Part shown: positions 43,571-52,380 of the stretch, piece after piece
Layout: every line of letters begins with the position of its first letter
How positions within the stretch are numbered: the stretch's first letter is position 1
NCBI GenBank assembly: GCA_023053575.1
Contig: JAKZAP010000016.1
Span: 17,936,030-18,000,029, forward strand
From: Branchinecta lynchi
Taxonomy: Eukaryota; Arthropoda; Branchiopoda; Anostraca; Branchinectidae
DNA length: 64,000 nucleotides
Direction: 5' to 3'
Position numbers and translations under genes: made by a program
The notes under the pieces: model-generated
Databases searched by the model: none
The model's input: the letters and a program-made list of their open reading frames with translations, nothing else
What the model was told of the DNA's origin: nothing

Positions 43571-43992
43571 ACCTGGATACGGCCCTGGATGGTGAGTCTT
43601 AGGGCGGATGCTTTTCCGGTGGGGATCCGGAGAAATTATATTGGTAGAGATAGGAAAGGTACTGGTCCTTATTTTTGTCCGATGTGTGGTATTGAAGGAG
43701 AGGATGCGGTACATTTGATATGTTATTGCGAGGAGTTGAAAGAATTAAGAAAGGAAGTGTTTGGTGGGGAGGCTTGGGAGGAAAGGGATTTGGTTTCAAG
43801 TATGGGAAGTAAGTGTTTTGGTGAGCTCCGAAGGCTGAGTAGATTCCTTGAGCTAGACTATGGCCCACCGTGAACTATTTTTATAGAAGTTAATTTTTGT
43901 TTGTTATTGGAGTGTATGATATTTTGTTATTTGTTATTGTGTTATGTTTCCCGCCATGACCCTTGTGCTTTATTGCGAATAAATTCATTCAT
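43193..43992 (+). mobile_element. 5'-truncated LINE with C-terminal zinc-binding coding sequence, copy 1
   Basis: Before and after a hAT MITE, the LINE encodes the end of a non-LTR retrotransposon protein. The last part, after SLRADAFPVGIRRNYIG, has CPMCGIEGEDAVHLICYC, a C-x2-C-x8-H-x4-C motif like the zf-RVT domain, and the frame ends near 43873. The 3' region runs through CCGCCATGACCCTTGTGCTT to AATAAATTCATTCATTC, a tandem (ATTC) tail. The homologous copy at 59868-60465 has the same sequence without the MITE. Confidence 0.85.
43379..43587. mobile_element. hAT-like MITE of the G-run family, inside a LINE
   Basis: A 209-bp element with ends CAGGGCCGTATCGAGG and CCTGGATACGGCCCTG, flanked by the perfect 8-bp duplication GATGGTGA (43371-43378 and 43588-43595). 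The other LINE copy has a single GATGGTGA at that point (near 60053), so the empty site is known. The 134-codon ORF over this region begins inside the MITE and continues in the LINE, so its N-terminal half is not LINE protein. Confidence 0.92.
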
Positions 43993-44289
43993 TCAAATTG
44001 CAACTAGTGCCGGCTGGTGTGTAGGTGTCTTACTTGCTGTACACTAAAATCGAGAGTGGGCAGCCCCTTTCGAGGTAAGCAAACAGAATCTTAACCGAAT
44101 CCCCCCCCCCCTCTAAAAAAAAAAAGTAAAAAGAATTCACCTACCTGTGGCTGATTGCGTCGGGACCAGGTTCAGGGTTCTGCACAGCAAGGGTGTGTTA
44201 TAATAGTGTTTTTTTTTGTATAGTCATCATTAAATTACGACTATAATTTTGCGTATTATATTTCTGTTTTTCACCGTATTTGTGATATT

Positions 44290-44620
44290 TACCGAGTTTC
44301 ATAAATATTTCTTCAGCCCAAGCTTATTGCGAATCATAGTTGATTGTGCTAAATATGTACATATATATATATTATACACATATTTTATTTACAACCCGCC
44401 GAATACAGAATAAACGGATACGTCACCTGGGTCCTATTGTGATATTTCGGCCCCTCTTAGCAAGGCTGTCGTCAGGCTCAGAGAGGAAAAAGGCTAGATC
44501 ACAGGTTCAGATTTCTAGCTTTGAGCCTGAGCATGACCTTGCCAGGGAGAGCCGAAATAATATCGCGAAATAAATATCGTTCGAACAAAATATGCTGGCG
44601 TATGCGTTTAGCGTAGTCAA
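44290..44620. mobile_element. Palindromic retroposon copy with a LINE tail inside
   Basis: TAAATATTTCTTCAGCCCAA, AACGGATACGTCACCTGGGT, GATATTTCGGCCCCTCTTAG, then GAGCCTGAGCATGACCTTGC, GGGAGAGCCGAAATAATATC. A minus-strand LINE end (TTTTATTTACAACCCGCCG) interrupts it near 44380-44402. Confidence 0.65.
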
Positions 44621-44786
44621 ATATCTTCTTTTGTTTTTACGGTATTATAATTGTGTATAATTTATTGGAAAAAGCCTAAAACGGCCATACAACAGATTCC
44701 TGAAGCGCCAACAACAATTTATAACACTTATAATGAAACACAAACTATTTTCTTCTTTTCATTGCATTCAAAACGAAACAAACTAC

Positions 44787-45008
44787 CTAACGGATTACAC
44801 TTTTATTTGTCGACTTTAAGATACCAGGGAAGAGAACACCACCAGCCATCCCAACTAAACCCAATGAAGGAAGCTTTTGGCACTCTCCTAGAAGGTGGTC
44901 AATGGTATCTTGCCCAGTGCAACAAAGTGGGCAATTGTAGTTCTCCTCACCGACCTGTTTTCGCCTATCAAAAACTTTCTTTCTGTACCTGTATATTTGA
45001 CGCTCCAA
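44787..45008 (-). mobile_element. LINE C-terminal remnant
   Basis: A 73-codon minus-strand frame with CPLCCTGQDTIDHLLGEC, the same C-x2-C-x8-H-x4-C motif as the LINE at 43193 but a different sequence, so another family. It stops shortly after. Confidence 0.7.
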
Positions 45009-45009
45009 A

Positions 45010-45140
45010 ACGTCTACAGCTACATTTTAGTAGAGCTATATTTCGGCCCTTCTTGGCAAGGGTCCTCTTCAGGCTAAAGGCGCTCAAGCTGGAAAATTAA
45101 CTTTATCAAATATGATTCGCAGTCAGCTTGGGCTGAAGGA
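45010..45140 (+). mobile_element. Palindromic-family retroposon, one-armed copy
   Basis: TACAGCTACATTTTAGTAGA, GCTATATTTCGGCCCTTCTT, GGGTCCTCTTCAGGCTAAAG and the terminal ATATGATTCGCAGTCAGCTT with GGGCTGAAGGACTAT. Confidence 0.75.
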
Positions 45141-45557
45141 CTATCTGTGTTCACGGTATTTATTTAAAGTGCAGAGTTTATTTCGATATGATTGTTATTT
45201 CAATAAAATCAGAAAATGTTGGTATTTATACTGAAAATGAATAAAACCTTTTTACTTGTTTCCTTTTCTTCCCTCGTCATTTTGGCGGAATAAAAGCCTT
45301 TCATTCACCATGTTTTATATAAGGTATTTACACCTTAGTTTTGTTTTTCTCAAGGAATCTTGACAGTTTCGTAAATTATTAAGGTAGAAATTCAACACGC
45401 AATCACGACGAAACCGAAATGGCGAATTTGTACGAAACCATGGGAGCGTGTTCGCGAATTAGGACCTCCCAAGACAAAACAAATCCTGAAATCTTAAACG
45501 CTCTGGTCGTAAAACTGAAGAAACGTGACATAAGCAACTTCTGAAATTCGATGCTTG

Positions 45558-46022
45558 TGTCCATGCATTCGATGAGATCTGCAATTTTAAGCAGATCGTG
45601 AGAAATCCAAAGGATTGCAACTTCGAAGGGGTATAGTAGGTCAAATGTCGGCAGGTCGGAAGCTTTTTTTGCCAAGGTGTGTCCCAGCCCCTATCATATC
45701 GTATAATACGAAATGATATTTTATGGCCCAAGGATGGCTGGTTAAGATCAAAATCGAGAGTGTGCAACCCCTCGTTAGCTCATATAATGCTCAAAGTACA
45801 TTCTAGGTAAACAAACATAATCTTAACCGAATCCCCCCCCCCCTGAAAAAAAAAGTAAAACGAGTCGACGAGATTTGGAATTTTAAGCAGATCGTGAGGA
45901 TCCAAAGGATTGCAACTTCGTGTGGGCATGGTAGGTCAAACGTCAGCAGGTCCGACATTTTTTTTTCGCCAAGGTGTGTCCCAGCCCATATCATATCACA
46001 TAATACAACATAATATTTGATG
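45558..46022. repeat. Duplicated 160-bp segment, copies about 310 bp apart
   Basis: 45558-45725 and 45868-46022 share TTTTAAGCAGATCGTGAG, AATCCAAAGGATTGCAACTT, GTAGGTCAAA, GCAGGTC, CCAAGGTGTGTCCCAGCCC, ATCATATC and ATAATAC. A shared ATCTTAACCGAATCCCCCCC block sits near 45820 and again near 44085. The minus-strand frames over both are similar peptides, but no domain is recognised. Confidence 0.7.
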
Positions 46023-46500
46023 GCACCTACTGGCGAGGGGCATATCAGATAACACACGGATGGGCGGTTTCAATGGATACCACTTATGATGTAAGCTGTT
46101 AGTTCAAACATTACGCAATAAAACATTATGCATATAAAAAAAAGCCGAAAAAACATCTGCTGACTTTTTTGCTTGTCATCATGATATTGGAAAAGTCAGT
46201 TTCGTTGGTTTTTTTTTGCTATGTCTGGCATTGCATGTTGCGCATAACGTTTAACGCATATCGTTTATAAAAATCATAACAGATAACATCCAAGTGTTAA
46301 ATGTTGAAACTGCGCAACATAGTGTTATCTGTTATGAAACTTTTGACAGTGCAGCAGCTCATCGAAACATGGGTCTTACTAGGCCAAAAGCTTCGTTCGA
46401 GAAGTCAGTGGAGACTTATTTCCTCTTCGTTATCGTGTCCGTAACACGTGTAAGACAAGTAATGAATGGGTTAGTTACTGGCACGGATGCTTACCTTAAA
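46023..46500. other. Unassigned; contains a palindrome
   Basis: CATAACAGATAACATCCAAG at 46277 pairs with AGTGTTATCTGTTATG at 46320, and TTATGCATATAAAA-type words surround it. Possibly a small MITE. Otherwise nothing recognisable. Confidence 0.35.
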
Positions 46501-46850
46501 AGACCTGTCTTACATATAATACTGTGTAACCTACTTCCATAATCACTCCATATATTTCTAAACCCGGAGACCCCCATTTCGTACGGTACATTCTAACCCT
46601 CTAAGAAACCACGCTGATTTTTCTCCTTTGCCATCTTTTGCTTCCTTCGATGTGTATCACGCTGTCGACGGTTGTCTGCGAGATGTTTTTCCACCAGAAA
46701 AAACGGTTATGTAAATTGTTTCCCTGTTTTTGCGTAAGTGAACGGGTCTCGGAAAAGGCTACAATCAAAACCGTGTGTTACTTGTTGAAAGCACAGCCTA
46801 GTTTTGAAGTATTCAAATATTTTAAGATACTGTATGTTGAAGAGTAAATA
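46500..46850 (+). repeat. Dispersed 345-bp repeat, copy 1
   Basis: Matches 58298-58645: ATATTTCTAAACCCGGAGAC, GTACGGTACATTCTA, CCACGCTGATTTT, CGGTTATGTAAATTGTTTCC, CGGGTCTCGGAAAAGGCT and TATTTTAAGATACTGTA. A frame with VSERVSEKA and YLLKAQPSFEVFKYFKIL is similar in both copies, which hints at decayed coding sequence. I do not recognise it. Confidence 0.75.
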
Positions 46851-46984
46851 GTGCGAGGGGTCCTTCAACATACTCACACCCTAGAACTATTCCTTCCATA
46901 AAAAAGAGTAGGCGGAAAGGAAAATTATAAGAATTTCTTATGTTAACAGTGGCTAAAAACGGAAAGGCAGCTGTGAGGTTCGTC

Positions 46985-47095
46985 AGCAATATGTCGGCCC
47001 TTCTTGGCAAGGGTCCTCGTCAGGCTGTTGCTTGAACGGAAGAAATGAACCTGCGAAATATTTTTGCCCAGTCAGCTTGGTTTCAAAAGTATTTA
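46985..47095. mobile_element. Retroposon fragment
   Basis: AATATGTCGGCCCTTCTTGG, CAAGGGTCCTCGTCAGGCTG and CCCAGTCAGCTTGGTTTC. Confidence 0.7.
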
Positions 47096-47754
47096 AGGAT
47101 TTCGTTCAATGGAATGTCTGCTGCGGTTACTTGAAGTTTTCCGTCGAATTTTTGCAAGATTCTATATCGGGGAACTGTGACGGCTTTGATGGAGGCCTTG
47201 TAGAGGTTTAACGGCCTGCCATCCAATTTGCGAATATATTATTATTATTATTTGTCCAGGGCGTTTCCGGGGTCGTTAAAAATAGGTCACGGTGATTGGG
47301 TGGTAAAATACAGTAGAGGTATTTGACGTTTCTTAACCCTGGATGGTGCAAAGTAGTGACCCCCTCCCTAGATCGCCCCCCCCCCCCCGACTGACATGGA
47401 GCATCTGGTGTCGTCCGAAGTTAATTAACCGTGTGTAATCCACACTTCTATTGCACAATCGGTAGATGTATATTATTTAAAGGCTTGTGCAGAGTGAATC
47501 TAGAATCTGGAGTGTTGGAACGAACGCATTGAAGGAACTGAAGTGAAATAGTATACATATTACCAGGGCCGGGTTTACATATTTCTACGCATTTAGGCCC
47601 TATCAACTTATTCTGCGCCCAGTTGCCTCATAATTTCAGGTTAATATTTATTATTTATGTTTTTAAATGCATAAGCACTAAATATAATCTGTAAATTTTT
47701 GAACCATTCTCTGTTCATTTTCAGTTTATTAAACTCAGCTGAGTTCTATTCTGG
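47096..47754. other. No recognisable feature
   Basis: Intronic sequence with a C run at 47378-47388; nothing supported. Confidence 0.3.
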
Positions 47755-47850
47755 AGATATTTCGGCCCTCCTTGGCACGGGTCGTTTCAGCTTGAGCCTG
47801 AAGAGGACCCTTGACAAGAAGGGCCAAAATATTGCTAGAATATAATATGA
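47755..47850. mobile_element. Short palindromic retroposon fragment
   Basis: AGATATTTCGGCCCTCCTTG, GCACGGGTCGTTTC, then GAGCCTGAAGAGGACCCTTG and ACAAGAAGGGCCAAAATATT: both arms meet with almost no centre. Confidence 0.75.
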
Positions 47851-47970
47851 TATTTATGATTGTGATATTTATTAGTGCAAATGTTAGCCAAACCAAGTAT
47901 TTCATTTGAACCTCGGAATGGGAAACCACGATTTATAACTTCCTGATGTAACTATTTTGTTACCTGCAGA

Positions 47971-48147
47971 CAGGCCCGTATCCAGCAATTTATTTCGGGG
48001 GGGGGGCGGTTGCCTGCTGGTCGGACAAAAAAAGTATAAAAAACACATAGATAAGAGGGAAAAGCCTATACAAATTATTATATTAGCATGTTTCGGGGGG
48101 GGGGGTCAATCCCTACCCCCCCCCCCCCCCCCCTGGATACGGCCTTG
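47971..48147. mobile_element. hAT-like MITE of the G-run family, copy 2
   Basis: CAGGCCCGTATCCAGCAATT to CCTGGATACGGCCTTG, flanked by the perfect 8-bp duplication CCTGCAGA (47963-47970 and 48148-48155). Internal G and C runs as in the other copies. Confidence 0.9.
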
Positions 48148-48650
48148 CCTGCAGATCAGTTCTTCCCAGTTCGGCTCCTTTTGTTTTAAAGTAAGGACCT
48201 CGGTAAGGACGTTATTTATGTGACTAATAGAATTTTTGTGTTTCTTCAGTCTAGACGAAATGTTCTTCCGGTCATTAAATCCACCTCGTACAAAAGATGA
48301 CTCTGTCTCTGCAACTGAATGGAGTCGCGACCAGAAGCCGCTTTTTTCTCGAGTAGATTTAAGTCCTGCGTATCGCCATTTACCAGTTTACGGCTTACCC
48401 TTGTCATGCTTGTCTACTACTGTACAGATTTGAAAGTAGTAACGATGTATTTTACGTGCCTACTGTCGTATCTATATAAATGTTAAACGATATAAGCGTA
48501 ATGAATCACCGAGTGAATCATTTGAAATCGCTACTGTAATGCTAAATCTGGAATGCTAAATCCGCAGAGAGAAATAGCAAATGCTCTCTGCCTATGATGC
48601 AAGATGTCGAGTTGGGCAACGTAAATGTACCGCTCAATTTATTTGATGTA
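48148..48650. other. Unassigned; weak exon-like frame
   Basis: GTGTTTCTTCAG at 48238-48249 precedes an open frame to 48433 (EMFFRSLNPPRTKDDSVSA and onward). It lies in SMAD intron 2, has no recognised domain, and the flanking SMAD exons already join in phase without it. Confidence 0.25.
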
Positions 48651-48654
48651 TATG

Positions 48655-49020
48655 CAAGGCCGTATCCAGGGGGGAGGGGTTAGGGGGTTTCCCCCCCCCC
48701 CGAAACACACAAAATTAACGATTTTTATAGGCTTTTCCCTCTGATCTATGTATTGTCTGTACTTTTTTGTCCGACCAGCAGTCAACCCCCCCCCCCCGAA
48801 ATAAATTCCTTGTAAATATTCTTTGAGCCCAAGCTGACTTTGAAACATTTATTCAAACAATGTTTACAACGGATACGTCAGCTATGATTCTTCATCAGCG
48901 ATATTTCGGGCCTTCTAACGAGGACCCTTGCTAAGAAGGGCCGAAATATCGCTGATGAAGCATCATAGCTGACGTATCCGTTGTAAACATTGTTTGAATA
49001 AATTCCTGGATACGGGCCTG
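48655..49020. mobile_element. hAT-like MITE of the G-run family, split by a retroposon
   Basis: CAAGGCCGTATCCAGG at the left and CCTGGATACGGGCCTG at the right, with the 8-bp duplication TGTATATG (48647-48654 and 49021-49028). The continuity of CCCGAAATAAATTCCTGG, seen inverted in other copies, is broken after AATTCCT by the element 48814-49000. Confidence 0.9.
48814..49000 (-). mobile_element. Palindromic retroposon inside a hAT MITE
   Basis: Reversed copy: AAATATTCTTTGAGCCCAAG, CTGACTTTGAAACATTTATT, CAACGGATACGTCAGCTATG, CGATATTTCGGGCCTTCT, then AAGAAGGGCCGAAATATCGC and TAGCTGACGTATCCGTTGTA. AAATTCCT occurs on both sides and is the likely target duplication (about 8-10 bp). Confidence 0.85.
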
Positions 49021-49028
49021 TGTATATG

Positions 49029-49410
49029 GATGTAAATAAAAAAAAAAAACAGCACTTTGTATGGCCTTTCCAGAATAATACTGAAAGGTTTGTAAATATT
49101 TTGTTGACGTTTCTTCTGTATATACGCAGCCATGACTGCTGCGCCACAGGCTTATGGGAAATCTGACTGCGCAAGTTCTTCACAAAAAGTATATAAGCCA
49201 TTATAAGACTGATGATGGTGATGGTTTATTTTCCAAAACTGCTTCTCACAGCAACAATGCCGAACCGTGTTCCTCGTCAAGTCCAGATAATATACGAATT
49301 AGAACATAAAAATACGAACTGGGTTTGTCATTGAAACTTGAAGTAAAAATGAATAAAATCACTACAAAAAAGACTAAAAATTTCATTGTTTGTATCAATA
49401 ATAGTGGGGG
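49029..49410. other. No recognisable feature
   Basis: Intronic sequence with an A run at 49039; nothing supported. Confidence 0.3.
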
Positions 49411-49600
49411 TATCAATCAATCAAGTTTATTTCCAAATAGCTTAAAGCTAGAAGAGAAATAAAATATTTACGAAATACACAGACACGAAATACAGCAGAA
49501 ATGAATGATGGGATGAAACTATGTAAAAATTGGGCAGAAGAATTAGCAGGATGTGGAGGAAACTGATTGCCAGTATTCCTCTCGGACCTACGCACGGAAG
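49411..49600 (-). mobile_element. LINE 3' end with (TTGA)n tail, minus-strand copy
   Basis: TATCAATCAATCAAGTTTAT, TTCCAAATAGCTTAAAGCTA, GGGATGAAACTATGTAAAAA and CCAGTATTCCTCTCGGACC are the complement of 33300-33522. The minus-strand frame reading RRSERNTGNQF recurs at 33300 (RRSERNTDNQF), so the LINE protein end may lie here. Confidence 0.78.
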
Positions 49601-49626
49601 ACGGGAGGGGAGGGTCTTAATTATCC

Positions 49627-49850
49627 CGGAGGGGTTGCCCACTCCCCGGTGCCTGCTGTACCGCCTTTCCTGGCACCGGTCCAGGTCATAAATTAGGCGA
49701 TCATCTTTAAAACGCTTCTAAAAATGCTCATTTTGATGTTTAAACACGTGGGCACCGGTGCCAGTTGTTGTCATCCAAGTTGTTGTCATCCCGGTGCAGC
49801 AATTGCACTGGGCACTTGCTGTACACCAAAGTCGAGATTGGGAAACCCCT
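49627..49850. mobile_element. MITE of the GGGGTTGCCCACTC family, intact copy
   Basis: GGAGGGGTTGCCCACTCCCC and GAGATTGGGAAACCCCTCG are the inverted ends. Inside are CGGTGCCTGCTGTACCGCC, GCTTCTAAAAATGCTCATTT and CTGGGCACTTGCTGTACACC. Confidence 0.82.
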
Positions 49851-49959
49851 CGTTTATCCCTCGCGAAAATGAGGGAGGCAGGACTCCGGTCTGATTTTTT
49901 CATCGTCGTTGACAGACTTCGATGTTCGGGGCCTTGTTTTGCAATGTTTTAAAACCTTT

Positions 49960-50030
49960 TGAATGAATGAATTTATTTCCAAAATGCCCGTGGGGCCATG
50001 GTAGGAAAACAAAATAACACTCACAAACAC
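49960..50030 (-). mobile_element. LINE 3' end with (ATTC)n tail, minus strand
   Basis: TGAATGAATGAATTTATTTC, CAAAATGCCCGTGGGGCCAT and GGTAGGAAAAC are the complement of the end of 59868-60465. Confidence 0.75.
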
Positions 50031-50200
50031 AATGTTTACACCAAAAGGAGGGAACCCTTACTCCGAAAAACGCTCCCGATGCTCCATCGACAGCTTAAGG
50101 TACCTCCCAAGCCAGACACACCCTCCAGACCCTTAGATTTCCCTGACGATACCTAATACAAGTATTCCTTCAGCCCAGGCTGACAAGATAGCTTCAGGGG

Positions 50201-50424
50201 CCAGGGTTGGTCACCAAAAGTAACATAGTACACCTTGGAAAGTAACCCAAAAGTATCTCAAAGTAACCCAATGCAACCTATTGTAACTCAAAGTAACCCA
50301 ATGTAACCCAATGCAATGTAACCCGAAATAACCCAATGTAACAAAAGTAACCCAAAGTAACCCTGAGTAACCCAAAGTATCTTGAAGTAACTCGTACACC
50401 CTGGTTCTTGGTGACCAACCCTGG
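50201..50424. mobile_element. hAT-like MITE with AAAGTAACCC repeats, copy 1
   Basis: Ends CCAGGGTTGGTCACCAA and TTGGTGACCAACCCTGG are perfect inverted repeats. The interior is a run of AAAGTAACCCAA-type units. The 8-bp duplication TTCAGGGG flanks it (50193-50200 and 50425-50432). It lies within the remains of a palindromic-family retroposon (CTTCAGCCCAGGCTGA near 50168 and AATATTTCGGCGCTTCTTGG near 50562). Confidence 0.9.
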
Positions 50425-50655
50425 TTCAGGGGGTCTTGTTCGTTGCATTATATTTATGTTATGTAGTCTGTGTATAGTAAGAATGAATGAATGAATTAAC
50501 GAATGACTGCAAAATGACATTTGGTGGCGATAAACGGGAATGTCAGCTGATACTTCAGCAATATTTCGGCGCTTCTTGGCAAGGGTCCTCGTGAGGCTCA
50601 AGCAAGAAAGACGATTCTTCCATTTTATAAGTAGTGAACTGAAAAACAAAAATGC

Positions 50656-50726
50656 TCCTCAGCCGGGGTTTGAACCCAGGACCCTCTGCTTACAAGGAGT
50701 CGTTCTACCATTTGAGCTACCGAGGG
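50656..50726 (-). tRNA. tRNA-like sequence, probably degenerate or SINE-derived
   Basis: The minus strand reads with a box A region TAGCTCAAATGGTAGAAC and a box B region GGTTCAAACCCCGG. Acceptor halves CCCTCGG and CTGAGGA pair at six of seven positions and the T stem is complete. The anticodon arm around CTCCTTGTAAGCAG has a mismatch, so this is not a clean tRNA; TGT (Thr) is the closest reading. It lies 183 bp before the last SMAD exon. The ORFs reading SVAQMVERLL and GFEPRTLCLQ are it translated. Confidence 0.55.
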
Positions 50727-50909
50727 GCTTGTGAACAGAGTTCGCAAACCACTACAATAGTGTGGTAGAAGCCGGCCATAGGAACAGTGATCCCGCCCGA
50801 AGGCAAATCCATCTAACCAGTTCCCATTTTTTTTTTTTCCCCTTGTATAAAGTGCCATCTATGTATTATTTTTTATCCTTCCATCTAACGTTTTACTGTT
50901 CTTTTTCAG

Positions 50910-51187
50910 GTATCCTGATATGGCACGACGGCCCGTCCGTTTATCTCTACAACCGTTCTAAATACCCCATTTTCATCACCTCCCCCCTCCTAGTCACGTC
51001 GGACTGGGAGGTTCACCGAATACCCCACGGCCACAGTCTACTAGTATTCGACTACAGAATCTCATACGGAAACGACCCCTGCTCGGTCACACTTAGCTTC
51101 GCCAAGGGTTGGGGCCCTGGCTACTCTAGACGCTGTATTACCTCATGTCCTTGCTGGCTTGAAATTCATTTGGTGCTCGCAAGATAA
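50910..51187 (+). CDS. SMAD6/7: Inhibitory SMAD, last exon (MH2 core and C-terminus)
   Basis: Acceptor TTACTGTTCTTTTTCAG, then two bases completing a split Gly codon, 91 codons and a TAA stop. It encodes YLYNRSKYPIFITSP (family V.VYNRS.YPIF..SPTL), then IPHGHSLLVFDY (family VHPGHSIKVFDY), and SFAKGWGPGYSRRCITSCPCWLE, which is split here as SFAKGWGPGYSRR and CITSCPCWLE. The protein ends seven residues after CWLE (IHLVLAR is the tail), as in SMAD6/7, and lacks SSxS. The loop between FDY and SFAKGW is about 20 residues shorter than in vertebrate SMAD6/7. The ORF upstream of the acceptor is intronic and not part of the protein. Confidence 0.95.
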
Positions 51188-51291
51188 CATATCCGCCATT
51201 TAACTGTTTCACGTTTTTGTAATTTTAACTCTGGAGAATAACAGAACCGTTTTTGCGCCTCGTATTCATTTGAATCTGTCGTGTCGATCAG

Positions 51292-51735
51292 TCGAGGGAT
51301 TGCCGACTCCCAGCCCTGGTGTACACCCTTTCGCGGCACCAACCGGCATTCAGCGCCACAGCCGGCACCGGGCACTAGGTGTAAACCAGAATTTATTCCA
51401 GCAATGTTTCCTACGGATACGTCAGCTAAGATTCTTCATAAGCGATATTTCGGCCCTTCTTGGCAAGGGTCCTCGTCAGGCTTCCAATCTTCTTGTTCAA
51501 CTTCGGGGAAAGAAACAAACCTGTAATAAATAACTGAAGCTTCTACCGACTATAAATAGACTATATAGCTTCAGTTATTTATTACAGACCCTTGCCAAGA
51601 AGGGCCGAAATATCGCTTATGAAGAATCTTAGCTGACGTATCCGTAGGAAACATTGCTGGAATAAATGTTTCAAAGTCAGCTTGGGCTCAAAGAATATTT
51701 GTAAACCAGAATCGAGAGGGGGCAACCCTTCGAGA
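51292..51735. mobile_element. MITE of the GGGGTTGCCCACTC family split by a retroposon
   Basis: TCGAGGGATTGCCGACTCCC at the left and GAGAGGGGGCAACCCTTCGA at the right are inverted. The family line GGCACCGGGCACTAGGTGTA is cut after CCAGAAT and resumes at 51700. It begins about 105 bp after the SMAD stop, so it may lie in the 3' untranslated region. Confidence 0.8.
51393..51699 (+). mobile_element. Palindromic non-autonomous retroposon, full copy B
   Basis: Starts TTATTCCAGCAATGTTTCCT, has both arms, and ends GGGCTCAAAGAATATT. TGTAAACCAGAAT (13 bp) is present on both sides (51380-51392 and 51700-51712). The host MITE has this sequence only once in related copies (for example GTACACCAAAGTCGAGA at 49.8 kb), which supports a target duplication. 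It is nearly the same as copy A except for its centre, which carries ATAACTGAAGCTTCTACCGA and its complement. Confidence 0.9.
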
Positions 51736-51750
51736 GAAAAAGCAGATTTC

Positions 51751-51960
51751 TTAGTTGCGTTTTTGATTAAAGTTTTGTTTGCTGTTCGCTTACTCGGTTG
51801 CTTAATGTTGCTTAATTTCCGTTTTCGAACACCGTCGAAGTTCACCGTTTGCTTAATTAGTGTTTTTACGACTCCGGCGATCCTTGCCCGGTCGACGTTT
51901 CTGCGACGATTCAGGCAAACTTCGAACTTGCTAGCGCACGAAGTTCGACGGTCAGAGTTT
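51751..51960. mobile_element. TIR element fragment (AGTTGCGTTTTTGA end)
   Basis: TTAGTTGCGTTTTTGATTAA at the left matches the end of 35505-36408. The right end was not found. GTTTGCTTAATTAG and GAAGTTCGACGG blocks follow. Confidence 0.5.
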
Positions 51961-52380
51961 GGAGGAGGGAGGGGGAGTCCAGAATATTGACGTATTTTTA
52001 ATTTTTGAACGGAGTCTTAATGAAAATTAATATTTCGAATGACATCCTGTCTCAGGTATCACACTTCCAAGTCCGGATTCCCGATCCAACTTCCCCGGAT
52101 CCGGAGTCCGCAAACTAAGAACAAGTGTAGCAAATGGGGAGCAAAAGGAAAATATCCATATATTATCCATCCGACGTCCTCTCTCATGGATGCCCAATAC
52201 ATTAGAGCTCACGGCCGTCGTAGCCTGTATTTCGAACCGAATGCAGAAAGACGAACAGTTTAAGGATTTTGGCAACAGTTTCAGATGCTCATGATCCTGT
52301 AACCATGATTCAGAGTTTAGTTGAGAAACTGGTTACATACATAAGTCTGGAACGGGTAATCGGACATGTATGAAACTTGA
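51961..52380. repeat. Degenerate repeat (GAACGG..AT..ATGAAACTT words)
   Basis: TTTTTGAACGGAGTCTTAAT near 52007, then GGAACGGGTAATCGGACATG with TATGAAACTTG near 52350. Similar words occur at 35295 and 36590. No gene recognised. Confidence 0.35.

Larger units (their letters stand above)
43080..44062. mobile_element. MITE of the GGGGTTGCCCACTC family split by a LINE
   Basis: The left part at 43080-43155 has GGGGTCTCCCGCTCCCCAGC, ACACCCTTTCCCGGCACC and CGGCGCCGGCC. The right part at 43995-44062 has GTGCCGGCTGGTG, TACTTGCTGTACACTAAAAT and CGAGAGTGGGCAGCCCC. The LINE 43193-43992 and its own inserted hAT MITE lie between. Confidence 0.65.
34849..51187 (+). other. SMAD6/7: Inhibitory SMAD gene, 3' part (gene span)
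   Basis: Span of the three recognised exons and two introns. Joined in phase 1, the exons give about 202 residues: the end of the linker and a complete MH2 domain. Inhibitory SMADs bind activated TGF-beta/BMP type I receptors through MH2, block phosphorylation of receptor SMADs, and recruit Smurf ubiquitin ligases through a PY motif in the linker. The PY motif and MH1 domain are not in these exons, so the gene must continue upstream. The absence of a C-terminal SSxS phosphorylation motif and the terminal CPCWLE near the stop separate it from receptor SMADs. Intron 1 is 34975-38615 and intron 2 is 38823-50909, both GT-AG. Confidence 0.9.

Noticed and set aside
44651..45100. 149-codon plus-strand ORF
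   Set aside because: It is antisense to a LINE C-terminus on the minus strand and ends in a retroposon.
50762..50909. Upstream part of the ORF containing the last SMAD exon
   Set aside because: It is intron: the TTTTTCAG acceptor, the phase match to 38822 and the start of SMAD similarity all coincide at 50910.
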